Source of the DNA: Ornithodoros turicata
Taxonomy: Eukaryota; Arthropoda; Arachnida; Ixodida; Argasidae
Assembly: GCF_037126465.1 (NCBI RefSeq)
Contig: NC_088201.1
Location: 227,422,016 to 227,486,015, forward strand
Direction of reading: 5' to 3'
DNA length: 64,000 nt
Part shown: piece after piece, positions 22,418-31,943 of the stretch
Numbering within the stretch: the stretch's first letter is position 1
Layout: the number at the start of each line of letters is the position of its first letter
Program-made: the position numbers and the translations under genes
Notes under the pieces: generated by a model
Seen by the model: only the letters and a program-made list of their open reading frames with translations
Database searches by the model: none
What the model was told of the DNA's origin: nothing

Positions 22418-22509
22418 GTCGAAGCGAACGTTTGATCGTCATTCTCGTGCCATCCTGCTCACCTTGGTAGATCCTCGTAAGTAATACCCATGTTGTCATC
22501 ATCGTCGAA

Positions 22510-22755
22510 ATGTTTGAAGAGTTTCGTTTCCAGTTTACAACAGTTTTGCTGCGTGTGAAGTCGGTTTTTTCCCGCTTCACATATTCCGGGACACTCGCAG
22601 CACCCGCTCCTTCTGCACCAACTGCGGTGGATTGTGGTCCAAAGGTACGTCTTCTCGTTATTTTTAATAGAGCCTCCGTCCGTATTTGGGCTGTCTTCCC
22701 GGCTACGAAACCAAAGGTGGAGCCTAATTTATGTATAACCTCTCACGATAAATAA
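22510..22755 (+). CDS. Small Polinton-region ORF, unknown
   Basis: An 81-codon ATG-initiated frame. Its TAA stop lies within GATAAATAAAAAAG, so the AATAAA poly(A) signal (22751-22756) overlaps the stop. This compact arrangement is typical of viral genes and argues for a real gene. The middle is Ala/Pro-rich (TLAAPAPSAPTAVD). A possible splice donor (AAAG/GTACGT) lies at about 22643. No domain recognised. Confidence 0.45.
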   Translation: MFEEFRFQFTTVLLRVKSVFSRFTYSGTLAAPAPSAPTAVDCGPKVRLLVIFNRASVRIWAVFPATKPKVEPNLCITSHDK

Positions 22756-22791
22756 AAAAGGTTGTGTATATACTCTCATTCCGTCTGAGTC

Positions 22792-23172
22792 ATGACGACC
22801 GAGCAGAGGTTTGCAACCTTTGTGCAAACGCGATTGTATCGGGGCTTGCTGCGATTACGCGATTATATTCAAGGCGATGCCTGCGAGGGTGACTTTCGCT
22901 CGATTCTCAAGACAATACCCTTACGTCTGTTCACTGTCAGTGGGAAGACTGCAAAGAAAATGAAGCGTTTCGTAGATTACAAGCTCGAGCTGTTGGAAAA
23001 GTATAGACGAGGAGAGACAGTCGACCCGTGTCTCATCAACGTGGGTTTCAACCAACCTATCGTCCGTCGCTACTGGCTTCTCCACACATCCCTCGACATC
23101 ACGGTGACCGGCCACGAGCGTCGGGTCAGCACGTTGGAAGATCGCCTCGCAAGCGTCTTGTGTATGTCGTGA
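22792..23172 (+). CDS. Small Polinton-region protein, unknown
   Basis: A 126-codon ATG frame with balanced composition, charged and helical (for example VSGKTAKKMKRFVDYKLELL). It ends with TGA at 23170-23172, and AATAAA follows at 23176-23181. It begins 37 bases after the preceding ORF's stop. It is convergent with the capsid gene, whose own poly(A) signal on the minus strand lies at 23225-23230, so the two transcripts end about 50 bases apart. It is intact from start to stop, unlike its neighbours. No family recognised; it is a good candidate for a conserved but uncharacterised viral protein. Confidence 0.6.
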   Translation: MTTEQRFATFVQTRLYRGLLRLRDYIQGDACEGDFRSILKTIPLRLFTVSGKTAKKMKRFVDYKLELLEKYRRGETVDPCLINVGFNQPIVRRYWLLHTSLDITVTGHERRVSTLEDRLASVLCMS

Positions 23173-23368
23173 AAGAATAAAGACTATTTTACTTTACAAA
23201 ACGAGTTCGCTCACGAGGAGACATTTTATTGTTTCGTCATTCTCGTCGAGGGTACAGGAAAACATGGATACACAATTTTTCAAGCTGTAGCGTTTCGACA
23301 TGGTTGTGGCTACGTAGATACAAAAAAGTCCGCAGTAAGGTGAAAAAGGCGATTGCATACAGTGGTCG

Positions 23369-24570
23369 TTATACTCGTCCACTAGTAAAGTCCTTCGAAG
23401 GTTTGCTTTGATGGGGGGAAGTCTCTAGCTGTCGAAAAACACGGCAGACCCGTCGTAGACACTCGGAAATCAAGAGGACGGTGACCGCATGTGGAAGGGC
23501 TTTAGCGCAGCGTAATTGCGTGCGAACGTTTCCTTTTTGCCACTCGTTCAAATGCGAAGGAGAAGAACACTTGTCCATGTCTAAGTTGAAGTAGAGAAGG
23601 AACCCGTTTTTTTAAATCTGTCGTAGCTGTACTTGAAATATTTTTCACCCAGTTCTTGCAAGAAGTTAAACTAGGGAATTTTGACGAGGTCGTTCTTAAA
23701 GTCGTACTCGGCTCGCACTTGCTGACCGTCCACGGAGAGCATCGAATGCGACAGATCTTAATGGCAGAATGTGTAGGGGTTCGACTGGATGTGGCCAAGA
23801 ACGTCGGATGTGGCGAGCAGGGTGACTCATAATTGGGAAGGCACCCTTTCGGGCTAAACGTTTTCAAAGTGAACGTCCAAGCTCTGCGTCTTCAATCCGC
23901 GTAACACGTAGATGGCTGGTGTGGTCTGAAGCCGCTGCTCGTATTCCAAAAACAGGGAAGGTGCCAGAGTCACCTTTTTCAAGTGTAACGTCTTTTCTTT
24001 AATGTCCACCTCGTAATTGTACGTTTTCTTGTCGTTGGGAGTCGATATGAGTTTAAATTCGTTGTTGTTTAACAGGAAAACGACGCAAATTTCGATGGCA
24101 GGACCATCAGGCACGGCTGTTGAAACAGGTCGGTATTTTCCACCCTTCGCCGCTTCGTAACGTTGTTTCGGAACGCGAGCCGAGACGTCGTAATCGTTCT
24201 TTAAATGTTCGTCGTCCCGGACCAAGAGTCCAGCCGCATGTACTGTTTCTTGAGTCAGGGGCGTGGAATGAAGCACGACGTCCAAAATACTCCTGTAGGC
24301 GTACAACTCGTTGGAACTGATGAGCTTGTCGTCGCGAACAATGCGCGCGGTCAAAGACACGAAGCTGCCGTAGAGATCCAAATGTTCCCGTTGAAAATTT
24401 TGAATAAAAAATTCGATCACTGTATTATTTACCCCGTTGACCAGATAAAAAGAGTTGGTACGAAGTATCTTCCATGCGATATTGAATGGAAGGGGGTTCA
24501 AATATCATCACATCACTCGTCACACAGAGCCGCGGCCGTCTTTTTTTGTTGTCTTTCGTTGACGTCATGA
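23369..24570 (-). pseudogene. Double-jelly-roll major capsid protein (Polinton/adintovirus)
   Basis: Read on the minus strand, this is the major virion protein of the element. The start (ATG near 24570) leads to SDVMIFEPPSIQYRMEDTSY, matching the family's N-terminal 'SELDLF..PP.Q.S.E..' block. After a frameshift near 24440 a 200-codon frame holds the first jelly roll, with VIEFFIQNFQREHLDLYGSF and, later, LHLKKVTLAPSLFLEYEQRL, the family's 'L.VRKVKLSPSVFLAH...L' signature. Beyond 23867 coding continues through other frames: SMLSVDGQQV, then from 23578 WQKGNVRTQLRCAKALPHAV, the C-terminal 'GN....I.....L...V' block. At least three frameshifts and several stops are present, and one inter-strand stretch seems shortened. 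The AATAAA on the minus strand near 23225-23230 is the likely 3' end. These proteins are often annotated as F54H12.2-like in animal genomes. Confidence 0.85.
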
Positions 24571-24747
24571 TGGACGGAGCGCGCGCAGCGGATGTGCGAC
24601 CTTCACGGCGTAGCAAAGATATCTGCAGGTGCGTCGTTTCCGGGCGTGACTTCGGACGGGCTGATGCCCACCGTAATGTGTTTGGTGTTGTTGTAGTCGC
24701 GCATGATCTTGGGAAGTGGTATTTTCCGCTTACTCTAAAATAGAGTT

Positions 24748-25187
24748 ATATTCTGTCTCGTAAGGTGCGTCTCACCCGTTCTGCCTGCGAGGATTTGATT
24801 ACGGGAGAGAGGGTGGAATACATGTGGACCTTCTTTTTCGTGACAGGTAATCCTTGGCGATCTTGTTGTAGAATTCCCCTCCTCTGTCGCAAAAGATGTG
24901 TGTAGGTGCGTTACCTCCGAAAAAAAGTCTTATCATAACCCTTTTCATTTTGGCGGGGCGTTTCGTCTTCGTCTTCGTCTTTAGCGGAAGGGTGCGCAGA
25001 AAGCGGGAGAGGGAATCGATCGCCACGGGAACGTAGCAGTAGCCGCCGTTGAATCTCTTGTATTTTGAAAAGTCGACGAGTCCAGCTTTCTGAGAAGGGC
25101 GAGGGCCTTGTGACGCGCTTTTCTATAGCGGTCCACTCCCCCTAAAAGCACCCTCTGGTTTCTCATATCCCTCCATAAGTCGTCCAT
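24748..25187 (-). pseudogene. Polinton DDE integrase
   Basis: This is a retrovirus-type integrase of the Maverick class that would insert the element. The N-terminal part (frame from 25187) has RDMRNQRVLLGGVDRYRKA, like the 'P...GGV.+L..A' lead of the family. After a frameshift the core reads AGLVDFSKYKRFNGGYCYVP with the first catalytic Asp, then IFCDRGGEFYNKIAKDY with the second. Another frameshift near 24840 leads to LSPVIKSSQAERVRRTLRDR with the catalytic Glu. All three acidic residues are still present, but the protein is broken in at least two places and stops at TAA near 24748 without the usual C-terminal chromodomain-like region. Confidence 0.8.
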
Positions 25188-25189
25188 GC

Positions 25190-25560
25190 AATGGAAGCTT
25201 GCTGCTGTTGAGGCTCGCGAGATTTGGGCAGAGAAATCAGGCGCAGTAGTTTCGAGACTTTGGAGAACCAGGAAGGTTTGTTTCTCGTCTTACCTTGCAA
25301 CAAATAATTGACGAGTTCGTAAATGGAGGAGTGCCTGATGAGCTTGCACGACACGGAGACACAACCCTCGTGATCCCAGTAAAGAACCTTGTTAAATTCC
25401 TAGACGACCCGTTCCGCTTCCTCTTCGTCCGCCTCTGGATAGAGGAGCGAACAGTCAGTCATTTGTAGCGTCGAACGCCTTGTTTTTATTGTCATAGTGG
25501 CCAAATCCGTACTGCTTGAGTATGCGATACAGTGCTTGCAGTATGAGTCTCACTTTGACG
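25190..25560 (-). pseudogene. Polinton small conserved ORF remnant
   Basis: Between ATPase and integrase the minus strand has VRLILQALYRILKQYGFGHY in one frame, and then VLYWDHEGCVSVSCKLIRHS and SSIYELVNYLLQGKTRNKPS in another. The combination 'I.W...G......I..S.I.DL......KP..W..F...L' resembles a small protein I associate with Maverick elements, of unsettled function. It is frameshifted and interrupted by a stop. Confidence 0.45.
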
Positions 25561-25563
25561 TCG

Positions 25564-25842
25564 TCACTCTCCTTTGAGGAAAGAATGTTCCCTATGGAGG
25601 AGCCGGTCACTTTTATTCTCTTGGCCATTGGCGAAGAGGTGCCACACTTCGGAAAGTAGGAGGGGAACCGCCGATGAAAGAACGCCCTGATAGTGCTTCA
25701 AACGTTGCGGATTCTTGTGAATCTTTTTGTAGGCGAGCCCACGTAAGAAGCGTTTGTGCTTGTTCAAACGTGCAAACGTTTCTGGAGCTAGAGCCACCTT
25801 TCCATTCAATACATTGAGGCAAATTTCAGAGAGGTGTTTCAT
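25564..25842 (-). other. Possible second gene fused to the ATPase
   Basis: The last 92 codons of the ATPase frame start at an internal ATG (25842). They contain EICLNVLNGKVALAPETFAR and LNKHKRFLRGLAYKKIHKNP, typical of a short basic protein usually encoded as its own ORF next to the ATPase in adintoviruses and Polintons. No stop separates it from the ATPase. Either a deletion joined the two genes or the internal ATG is used. Confidence 0.5.
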
Positions 25843-26412
25843 GTTGCACGAGCAAGAACATCTGAAGATGGCGCGGTGGGGGATAGTGGAGAGTACTTTG
25901 TGTAAAGTGAGGTGAGGCTGAAGGTTTCTTTTTCTGCCAAATCGCTGTTGCCCGAAATGTTCCATCTGGTGCCCGCTGCGCACATTGCGCCACAGGACGA
26001 CGTAACTATCATTGTAGGATATATTTCTAAAATGGCTACTGTTGGACAAGGTGTTTTTAATGAGTAAGAAGACCGACGCGTTGGCGTGGTGAGAACCCCG
26101 AATGAAAAGATCGGTCACCACCTTCAAGGAACCGGCGTCGGTCATGTGATCGTAGATGACGATGACCGTAGCGCTCGATGTGTCCCACTCTCGCGGTAGC
26201 TCCTTGGTAAATTTTACAGAGTCCCCAAACTCGTCCTGCATGCTCGACGAAGCATGTATTTGCAAATAGAATATTTGTGACGGAGGCTTGTCCACCACGT
26301 TGTTCAGGTTCCTCAGCACATTCGCGACGAAAGTAGATTTGCCGCACATCGAGGGGCCACTTAAAATACAGCGAAAATGATGACAGAAATGAAATGGTTC
26401 GGGGGAAGACAT
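25564..26412 (-). CDS. Polinton genome-packaging ATPase with C-terminal extension
   Basis: The start at 26412 gives MSSPEPFHFC and a 282-residue open frame; the frame also runs 38 codons upstream, but that part overlaps the previous gene. Residues 19-27 are GPSMCGKST, a Walker A motif. Residues 83-90 are VIVIYDHM, at the Walker B position, where the second acidic residue expected in 'IIDDLM' is replaced. Residues 100-122 read TDLFIRGSHHANASVFLLIK, the conserved 'F..GSHH.N.SV....QN' block of FtsK/HerA-type packaging ATPases, with Q changed to K. It would pump the genome into the capsid. From residue 191 the text MKHLSEICLNVLNGKVALAP changes character and resembles a small separate Polinton protein (basic, 'ALNVLKGN...L...+K..LR.LA.KK'), so two genes may have fused. 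Confidence 0.8.
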   Translation of the reverse strand: MSSPEPFHFCHHFRCILSGPSMCGKSTFVANVLRNLNNVVDKPPSQIFYLQIHASSSMQDEFGDSVKFTKELPREWDTSSATVIVIYDHMTDAGSLKVVTDLFIRGSHHANASVFLLIKNTLSNSSHFRNISYNDSYVVLWRNVRSGHQMEHFGQQRFGRKRNLQPHLTLHKVLSTIPHRAIFRCSCSCNMKHLSEICLNVLNGKVALAPETFARLNKHKRFLRGLAYKKIHKNPQRLKHYQGVLSSAVPLLLSEVWHLFANGQENKSDRLLHREHSFLKGE

Positions 26413-26475
26413 GTTGTGTGTGTACACGTTGCCCAAAGAAAAAGAAGAGTGAGACCCGTAGAGAAATGCATCGCT

Positions 26476-26748
26476 TTTATTTACACGTCGCCGTCGTCCT
26501 CTAGGTCGGAACTGCGTTCCCAACACACATTATCCAGGCTAAAGTTGGACTGTCCGCCGCTAAGATGCGATCGAGCGTCTTCATCTTGTCCTGACACATC
26601 TTGACGTGCTTCCAACCATTCTAGGCAGTGGACTTGAAAGGCTTCCTCCACAATGCCGTGAACAAATTTGTGAAGTTCTTCATTTCTTTGTCTTGTCCTG
26701 GCGAAGACGAGAAACGCAGGAGAATAAACCAGATATGGCGTTTTCCAT
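26476..26748 (-). pseudogene. Right-end Polinton small ORF
   Basis: ATG at 26748 lies just inside the right TIR and opens a short frame (MENAISGLFS...). A one-base shift near 26680 would join it to the longer frame RNEELHKFVHGIVEEAFQVH, which ends at TAA 26481 with an overlapping AATAAA on the minus strand (about 26476-26481). The C-terminus is acidic (SSDLEDDGDV). It mirrors the left-end ORF in position. Function unknown. Confidence 0.45.
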
Positions 26749-26762
26749 GTGACGGTCAGAAT

Positions 26763-27036
26763 GATGACGCGAGCACAGTGTGTACTGCCTTTGTACAGAT
26801 AAATGCGTGTAAAGAAACGAGAACGCAACCGAAACGAAGAAGCCACCTGTCACTGCTAGGAGCACGCGTGTGCAGTGGAAGGAGCAGAGAGTGCAAGCGA
26901 AACCACCCGCGGTCGGGTGGTAGAGGGCGCTAGGAGCGCGCGCACGCATGCGTAGCTGCCACAGCGCGGCGTCCCAGTCACTTGCTCGCTGGCTGTCGTG
27001 GAGAGCAGACGTGCGCTCGGTTGCTCCGCAGTCCCT
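26763..27036 (-). repeat. Polinton right TIR
   Basis: Inverted copy of 18386-18631 plus 19490-19527, without the MITE. The match runs from the inner edge gatgacgcgagcacag to about gttgctccgcagtccct. Outer-end similarity fades after this, so the exact terminus and target duplication are unresolved. Confidence 0.85.
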
Positions 27037-27102
27037 GCTCCCGCTCAGTTTCTGACTGGCTCTGGGATGGAGCAGTCGCACTGTTGCCGCGGTAAAAGAG
27101 GT

Positions 27103-27312
27103 GAGTGATTTGCCAATGTTTGCACGTTGTTTTACCACGCTCCTTTTCTTGCATGTTTGCCGTGCCTCGTAGGGCATGTTTAGACTGTTTTAGCGGTGAC
27201 TAACGAGTGATTTGCCAATGTTTGCACGTTGTTTGACCGGGTTCGTGTTAAGCCTCTTGTCGCATGTTTGCCGTGCCCCGCACGCGCATGTTTAAACTTG
27301 TTTAGCAGTGAG
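27103..27312 (+). repeat. Tandem repeat of about 102 bp next to the Polinton
   Basis: gagtgatttgccaatgtttgcacgttgttt... is repeated at 27103 and 27205, each followed by gcatgtttgccgtgcc and catgttta(g/a)act.gttttagc.gtga. A weaker third copy may extend towards 27530. Confidence 0.75.
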
Positions 27313-27779
27313 CAAGCAGTTTGTTTGTGTTGACGCATATTTAGCGATGCGTGCCAAGTGGTTCCCACCTTGTGTTAGCTGCCTAGTTGACGCTGCGGTT
27401 AGGCGTAACCGATCGCCCCCCTAAGCCTTTTCCCCGATGTGTACTGTTTTCTCCGTGCTGTTTAGCAGTAGAGGTTAGATCTTTTCTCTCGCACGCCTAG
27501 ACTTGTTTAGAAGTGTTGCGATTTTTACCTGCCGCTAGCATCTTGTTCTCTCTCTTTCTCGCATAGAGCTATGATTGTGGCGCCATTTGGTGTAATGCCT
27601 TGCAGCTAAGTGGCCACCTCTCGTCGATCTCTGCAACTGTCCATCGCCAACTACCAACATGGCGGGCGCTAGTCACTCGGGCGTTCCGTAGCGGTTTCTT
27701 TGCCACTGCATCGTTGATCTTCGAATAAATTGTTTGTCTCCACTATTTCTATCTATTTTTCTTCTTTTTTTCTTTTTTA

Positions 27780-27956
27780 TGGACACACGTTGCCGCCAAC
27801 TCACAGATTGGTCTGGACACCAGTTAGATGTTCCCCAATTAGTGAGTGTGGTGACACCCTGGAGGGTGCTCATTAATGTGGGGGGTCCCAATTAGCTCTA
27901 ATTGTTAATTAAATCGTGTTTAAACAAAGTTGTGAGTTGGCGGCAGTCTGTGTCCA
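27780..27956. mobile_element. Short TIR element (MITE-like, 177 bp)
   Basis: TGGACACACGTTGCCGCCAACTCACA at the left and the complement of TGGACACAGACTGCCGCCAACTCACA at the right form 26-bp TIRs with few mismatches. Target duplication was not clear. Confidence 0.65.
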
Positions 27957-27959
27957 GTC

Positions 27960-28600
27960 ATAACTACTTTCGACAACGCTATACAGTCAGCAAAGCTCCT
28001 TCTGCGTAAAGGTCTGTCAACGCTCGTGGTGGCGACTATAAAGAATTTCCTGAACGTTCTCTAAAACGGCCACATGTCCGTGTCGCAGGACGGCGGGTAT
28101 ACCTAAAGGGAGACTTCACAACCAAGCGGATGTCAAGCTTGTTGTATTCATCTACACGAACAGAACAAAGTTGTTATACATCTCAGCTGGAAACGAAGGG
28201 TTCCCTCTTCGTTTTCGATCTCAAATTTCAAAAGTTGTGAAAACTGTTTTTGAAATTTGAGAAAGGCTAGCTTCTACAAGGGAGCGTTTTTGGAGGTACT
28301 TCTGCAAGTCCTGCGCTGTTTTCTGGCTCATAGAAGTCGTTTCTTACCATCAGAGTCTGAGTAATCGTATCTCAAATATTTGTCCATGGTGTTGTTTCCG
28401 GAATGTAACACGGCAGTTGCGACCCGCGTGGTATACTGCTTGTACGCAGTATACCACGGTATCACACACGGTATATCGTGCACTACAGGTACATGTCAGT
28501 GGCCTTGGGAAGAAGACATTTCTGGGATCTCCTCTCCACCTTCCTGTTTCGTATGAATTCCATCCTAATTTGAAGCAGAATTTCACACATGAGGAATAGA
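27960..28600. other. No gene; perfect short hairpin
   Basis: No coding region supported. A perfect inverted repeat gtggtatactgc-ttgtac-gcagtataccac lies at 28428-28457, close to a second palindromic stretch (ggtatcacacacggtatat). Confidence 0.4.
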
Positions 28601-28614
28601 GAGTTTTTGGTAAG

Positions 28615-28770
28615 AAGGCAAGTGCCTCAGGACGAGGGTCGCCAATATTCCAGACAGTGATTGTTGATGCTTTTTGTGTGTGACAGTGTGTGTCCGAAGT
28701 ATCGGGGGCTCTCGTCCTGAGCAACCTTCCTTCATATTTCCTTACCGATTCGCAGGAATCCTACCCACCA
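28615..28770. mobile_element. Diverged copy of the foldback family
   Basis: gcctcaggacgagggtcgccaatattcc...gtatcgggggctctcgtcctgagcaac is an imperfect inverted repeat, followed by ttaccgattcgcaggaatcctaccca, which resembles the arms and tail of the foldback at 10421. Flanks cagaatttcacacatg and cagatttcatggcatg may be a decayed target duplication. Confidence 0.55.
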
Positions 28771-29735
28771 GATTTCATGGCATGTATACAGCGGATAGTA
28801 TGCACCAAGTATTCCGAACTCTCCCTTTAAGCCTCGCAACATACTACTGTGTTTGTGAAATACAAATCGAAGCTATTTCATTCAGATCTTCGATTTCTTT
28901 CAATTCCTAATTTCAATTTGAAATGCAGAAAACGTTACCTAGAGCTTGCCGAGCCTGTTTGGGTCAGGCAAGATGTGCCTAGCCAAGTGAATTGCTGGCG
29001 GAACTTCAGACTTCAACGGCTGTATCTGCCGGAGCTTTCTAGTGCAGAAATACGTGATTCTTCGATTGTGTTCGATAGAGTGTCGTGATATCTTCATTGA
29101 GTCCTTCACCGTGTCTTCATGGTTTCAATGTACTGACTTGTTTCAGGCAAACGCAACACAGGAACAGGACCCTGTGGAGGACGCTTGCAGCCCGACATCT
29201 ACTACGACCCTCCCTTTTCATACCACGCTATTCAACAATCTATGTGGAGCAACAACGTGTTGAGGTGCGTCGATTATGCGGGAATATGCAAGTTTAACGC
29301 AGTATACACTAAGTACACACTATACAGATAAGAGGACACGCGAAGGAAGGCTTGTCCACAGGGCCCATGACGACGAAGCATGAGCTTATAGGCACAACTA
29401 CAAGGAGGCGATGTAACAATACAACGCGAGCTGGTATTGTGTAGTTGCTTACATCCTTGTAGTTGTTACAAAGAAGTTGTAGTTGGAGCTGTTTCATTGT
29501 GCAAACTTTCCCGAACGCAATGTGAAATTCGTAACGCATGCATTGCCTTCACGAACGTTATTTCAACTCCAATTAGGCTTGCAATCGGAGCATGAACTGG
29601 TTCCTGAATAGGTCCGACTGATTTTCAGCCCAATGGCTGGCAAAAGCACAACTGGTCGACGAATTGGAACACCAATTGGGTGTACAATGGTAAGACCAAC
29701 TGGTTTTGGAACGGGTCCAATTGGTTTGGATTCAA

Positions 29736-30505
29736 TTTGAATTTGAATTTGAATTTATTTAAACTTAACAATGCTTAATGAACAGTACAGTTTATACAGA
29801 TGGAAGACCCAGAGGGAAAAGTATCCCGGTTAAAGGGTCTTCCGTGTGACATACAAAGATTAGAGCCATGAAAAAAATGCAAAAAAAACAATACACAAGC
29901 ATAATACACGAAATATATAAAAACATAATACATGAAAACAACGCAAAGATGAAAAACAATGCACAAAAATACAGATGTAATAGCAAGGCACGCACTAGAC
30001 ACAGCTGCACATCTTTGTGCCCCAAATCAGTAATATTATCATATGTAATATATAGTTAAATTAACCTTTATACATTTTTGACAGCAAAAAATATTTCGAT
30101 AGTTTTTTAAATTCAGAAAAATTTTTGACGCTTTTTATGTTTGGTGGTATGCTGTTCCATTCATTTACACTACGAAACAAAAAAGTTAGTTTCCCGTAGT
30201 TAGTCTTAACGGTAGGGAAGTTAAAGACACCTTCAGCCCCTGCTCTCGTGTGGTGAACAGCTCTAAGTTCATCGTAGTTCATGGCTACAGAAAGGAGGTG
30301 TCCGCTCAAAACGCCAAATGTTATATGTAATATGTGTTGAGATATTATTTGTTTAATAGCTAGTATCTGGTGATCGTGCATTATTGTAGCAACAGAAGAC
30401 AAGTATGGTAATCGAAACATAATCCTTATAGCACGATTCTGAACAGTTTCCAGAGCACGTAAATGGGTGTTGTAAGTAAGGCCCCAAACACTTGCACAAT
30501 AAATT
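29736..30505 (-). mobile_element. Non-LTR retrotransposon 3' fragment
   Basis: The minus strand carries the end of a LINE: an RT C-terminal region, then a 3' UTR ending in aaattcaaattcaaattc (complement of 29740-29763), a microsatellite tail typical of CR1/L2 or related LINEs. The unit is 5' truncated near 30505. Very similar caattgg-rich sequence (cacaactggtcgac.aattgga) lies on both sides at about 29655 and 30520, so the LINE may have landed in an older repeat. Confidence 0.7.
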
Positions 30506-30699
30506 GGATGTCGAAAACACAACTGGTCGACAAATTGGATCCAATTGAAAATTTTCCGATTGGATCCATTACTTTTTTTTTCGACTGGGACGATTATCCG
30601 AACTGTGCTACCAGCATGCTCTGGTAACCCAAATATGATGCACCTCCTTGATTTCGTCACAAAGGATATAGTGTTTTTGAAACCCACCTGTTGCACCAT
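30061..30699 (-). pseudogene. LINE reverse transcriptase C-terminus
   Basis: A 212-codon minus frame. The part from about 30510 reads IYCASVWGLTYNTHLRALET and then VQNRAIRIMFRLPYLSS, the 'YC..VWG......L...QNRAIR' block found after the RT domain in CR1/Jockey-type LINEs. It ends ...SEFKKLSKYFL. The upstream third belongs to flanking sequence. Exact clade is uncertain. Confidence 0.75.
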
Positions 30700-31628
30700 T
30701 GACTTGTGGCTTATATATTGAGACTTCTGGTATACACTTTCTTGAAACGTCCTTTTTGTATGCTGAGAGGTGCAGTAATAATACGATGACCAATTTTAGT
30801 ATGCTAAGCGATTAGTTGTCTGAAATCAAGACATGTACGTTACTCATAACGTATGTGATGCTGCAGAGGTATGGCAGTCGAAAAAGGTATACAACAAGCA
30901 ACGTTTGTCGTGTATCTTGTGGTCAGTATGGCATGACTGACGTTGATGTGCTAACAGCGTGCCTGTGAATTTGTTGCTGCTGAACCTGTTCTTGCTCCTG
31001 AACCAGAGGAACTTGAGGATCGAGTGTTGATGGGCTGGACGAGTTCCCCGACGTTTTGTGAACCCTGTCAAAGTTTGACTACCTAGAACAAGTCTTGTGG
31101 ATGGACTTAATGGGACTATGAAAATGACATTTTTTTATTTACATCAGAAAGAGAACGGCAGTCATACGAGGAGTAGTCTTGGGAGCGAATTTAAACCAAG
31201 CGTCGGAGTCAGCACAGCTGGCGCCGTGCAGTTGCCAGCTGCTAAGCGGAGACACAGCGAGCAAGTTGACGGAACCACGGCCGGGTCCAAGACACGTCAT
31301 CGAGGACATGTCGTGGTCCCATCAGGGGCATGCGCCGTAGGGTCCCGCGTATGCGTTCATCGGTAGTGAAAATTTTTATTCATGGCCGTTCCCAGGATTT
31401 TCTGCGCTCAGGAACGCTATGTTGGTGGGGCACAAATGCAATCCAGCACCCCTTCCCACATCTTTTTCTGGACGTTGCGGACTTTGTGGGTGGTCAGAGG
31501 TATCATGACATCAGAGAATAATCATTAAGCGACCTTGAGTTCCAGAAGGGGCCACGTCCCCTCTTGCCCCCCCCCCCCCCACCTTCCTCTCGGTACGCCC
31601 AAGCCTCCGTGATGCCAGGGTCCGCGCA

Positions 31629-31943
31629 ATGGTCGCCATCTATCGCACTCTCATCCTGTGGTTTTCGCTAACGTGCCGAGACGATGGTGGATGGTTGGTT
31701 GTCCTAATTCACAGCAATATTCACGGGACATCCAATGTCATGTACTTCCAAGTGAGGAGACCGCCAGCTTTTGATTGCACGGAGCAATCGGACCATCCGG
31801 AATGGCAATGCGGTTCGGTGCCATGGACTGCTCGTGTTACTAGTGAATATTTCCATTATTGCTACTACGAATGGGACGCTGAATCTGAATCGCTGAAACA
31901 AGGTACAATGCCATTAAAATACCCATCCACACCGGTGAAATAA
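31629..31943 (+). CDS. Possible small secreted protein or exon, copy A
   Basis: An ATG frame of 104 codons with a hydrophobic start (MVAIYRTLILWFSLTC) that could be a signal peptide, then VRRPPAFDCTEQSDHPEWQC and SEYFHYCYYEWDAESESLKQ. The 3' two thirds, from 31707, are nearly identical to an inverted copy on the other strand at 33775-34011, where the reading frame is also kept open. Open in both copies, this frame may be coding, but no family is recognised. The boundary at attcacag could also be a splice acceptor. Confidence 0.35.
   Translation: MVAIYRTLILWFSLTCRDDGGWLVVLIHSNIHGTSNVMYFQVRRPPAFDCTEQSDHPEWQCGSVPWTARVTSEYFHYCYYEWDAESESLKQGTMPLKYPSTPVK

Larger units (their letters stand above)
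18386..27036. mobile_element. Polinton/Maverick (adintovirus-like) endogenous element, decayed
   Basis: Bounded by inverted repeats of roughly 280 bp (left 18386-18631 plus 19490-19527; right 26763-27036). Inside, mainly on the minus strand, are a packaging ATPase, a small ORF, a DDE integrase remnant and a double-jelly-roll major capsid protein remnant, the diagnostic Polinton/adintovirus set. Small plus-strand ORFs fill the left half. Without the nested MITE the element is about 7.8 kb, shorter than typical 15-20 kb Polintons, and no protein-primed PolB, adenain-like protease or minor capsid protein is visible. Gene decay varies: the ATPase is open over 282 codons, while capsid and integrase carry several breaks. 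A 6-bp target duplication was not found at the ends. Confidence 0.85.

Noticed and set aside
29775..30025. Minus-strand hydrophobic frames in the LINE 3' UTR
   Set aside because: Low-complexity A/T-rich sequence giving Phe/Ile/Cys runs; lies in the LINE untranslated region.
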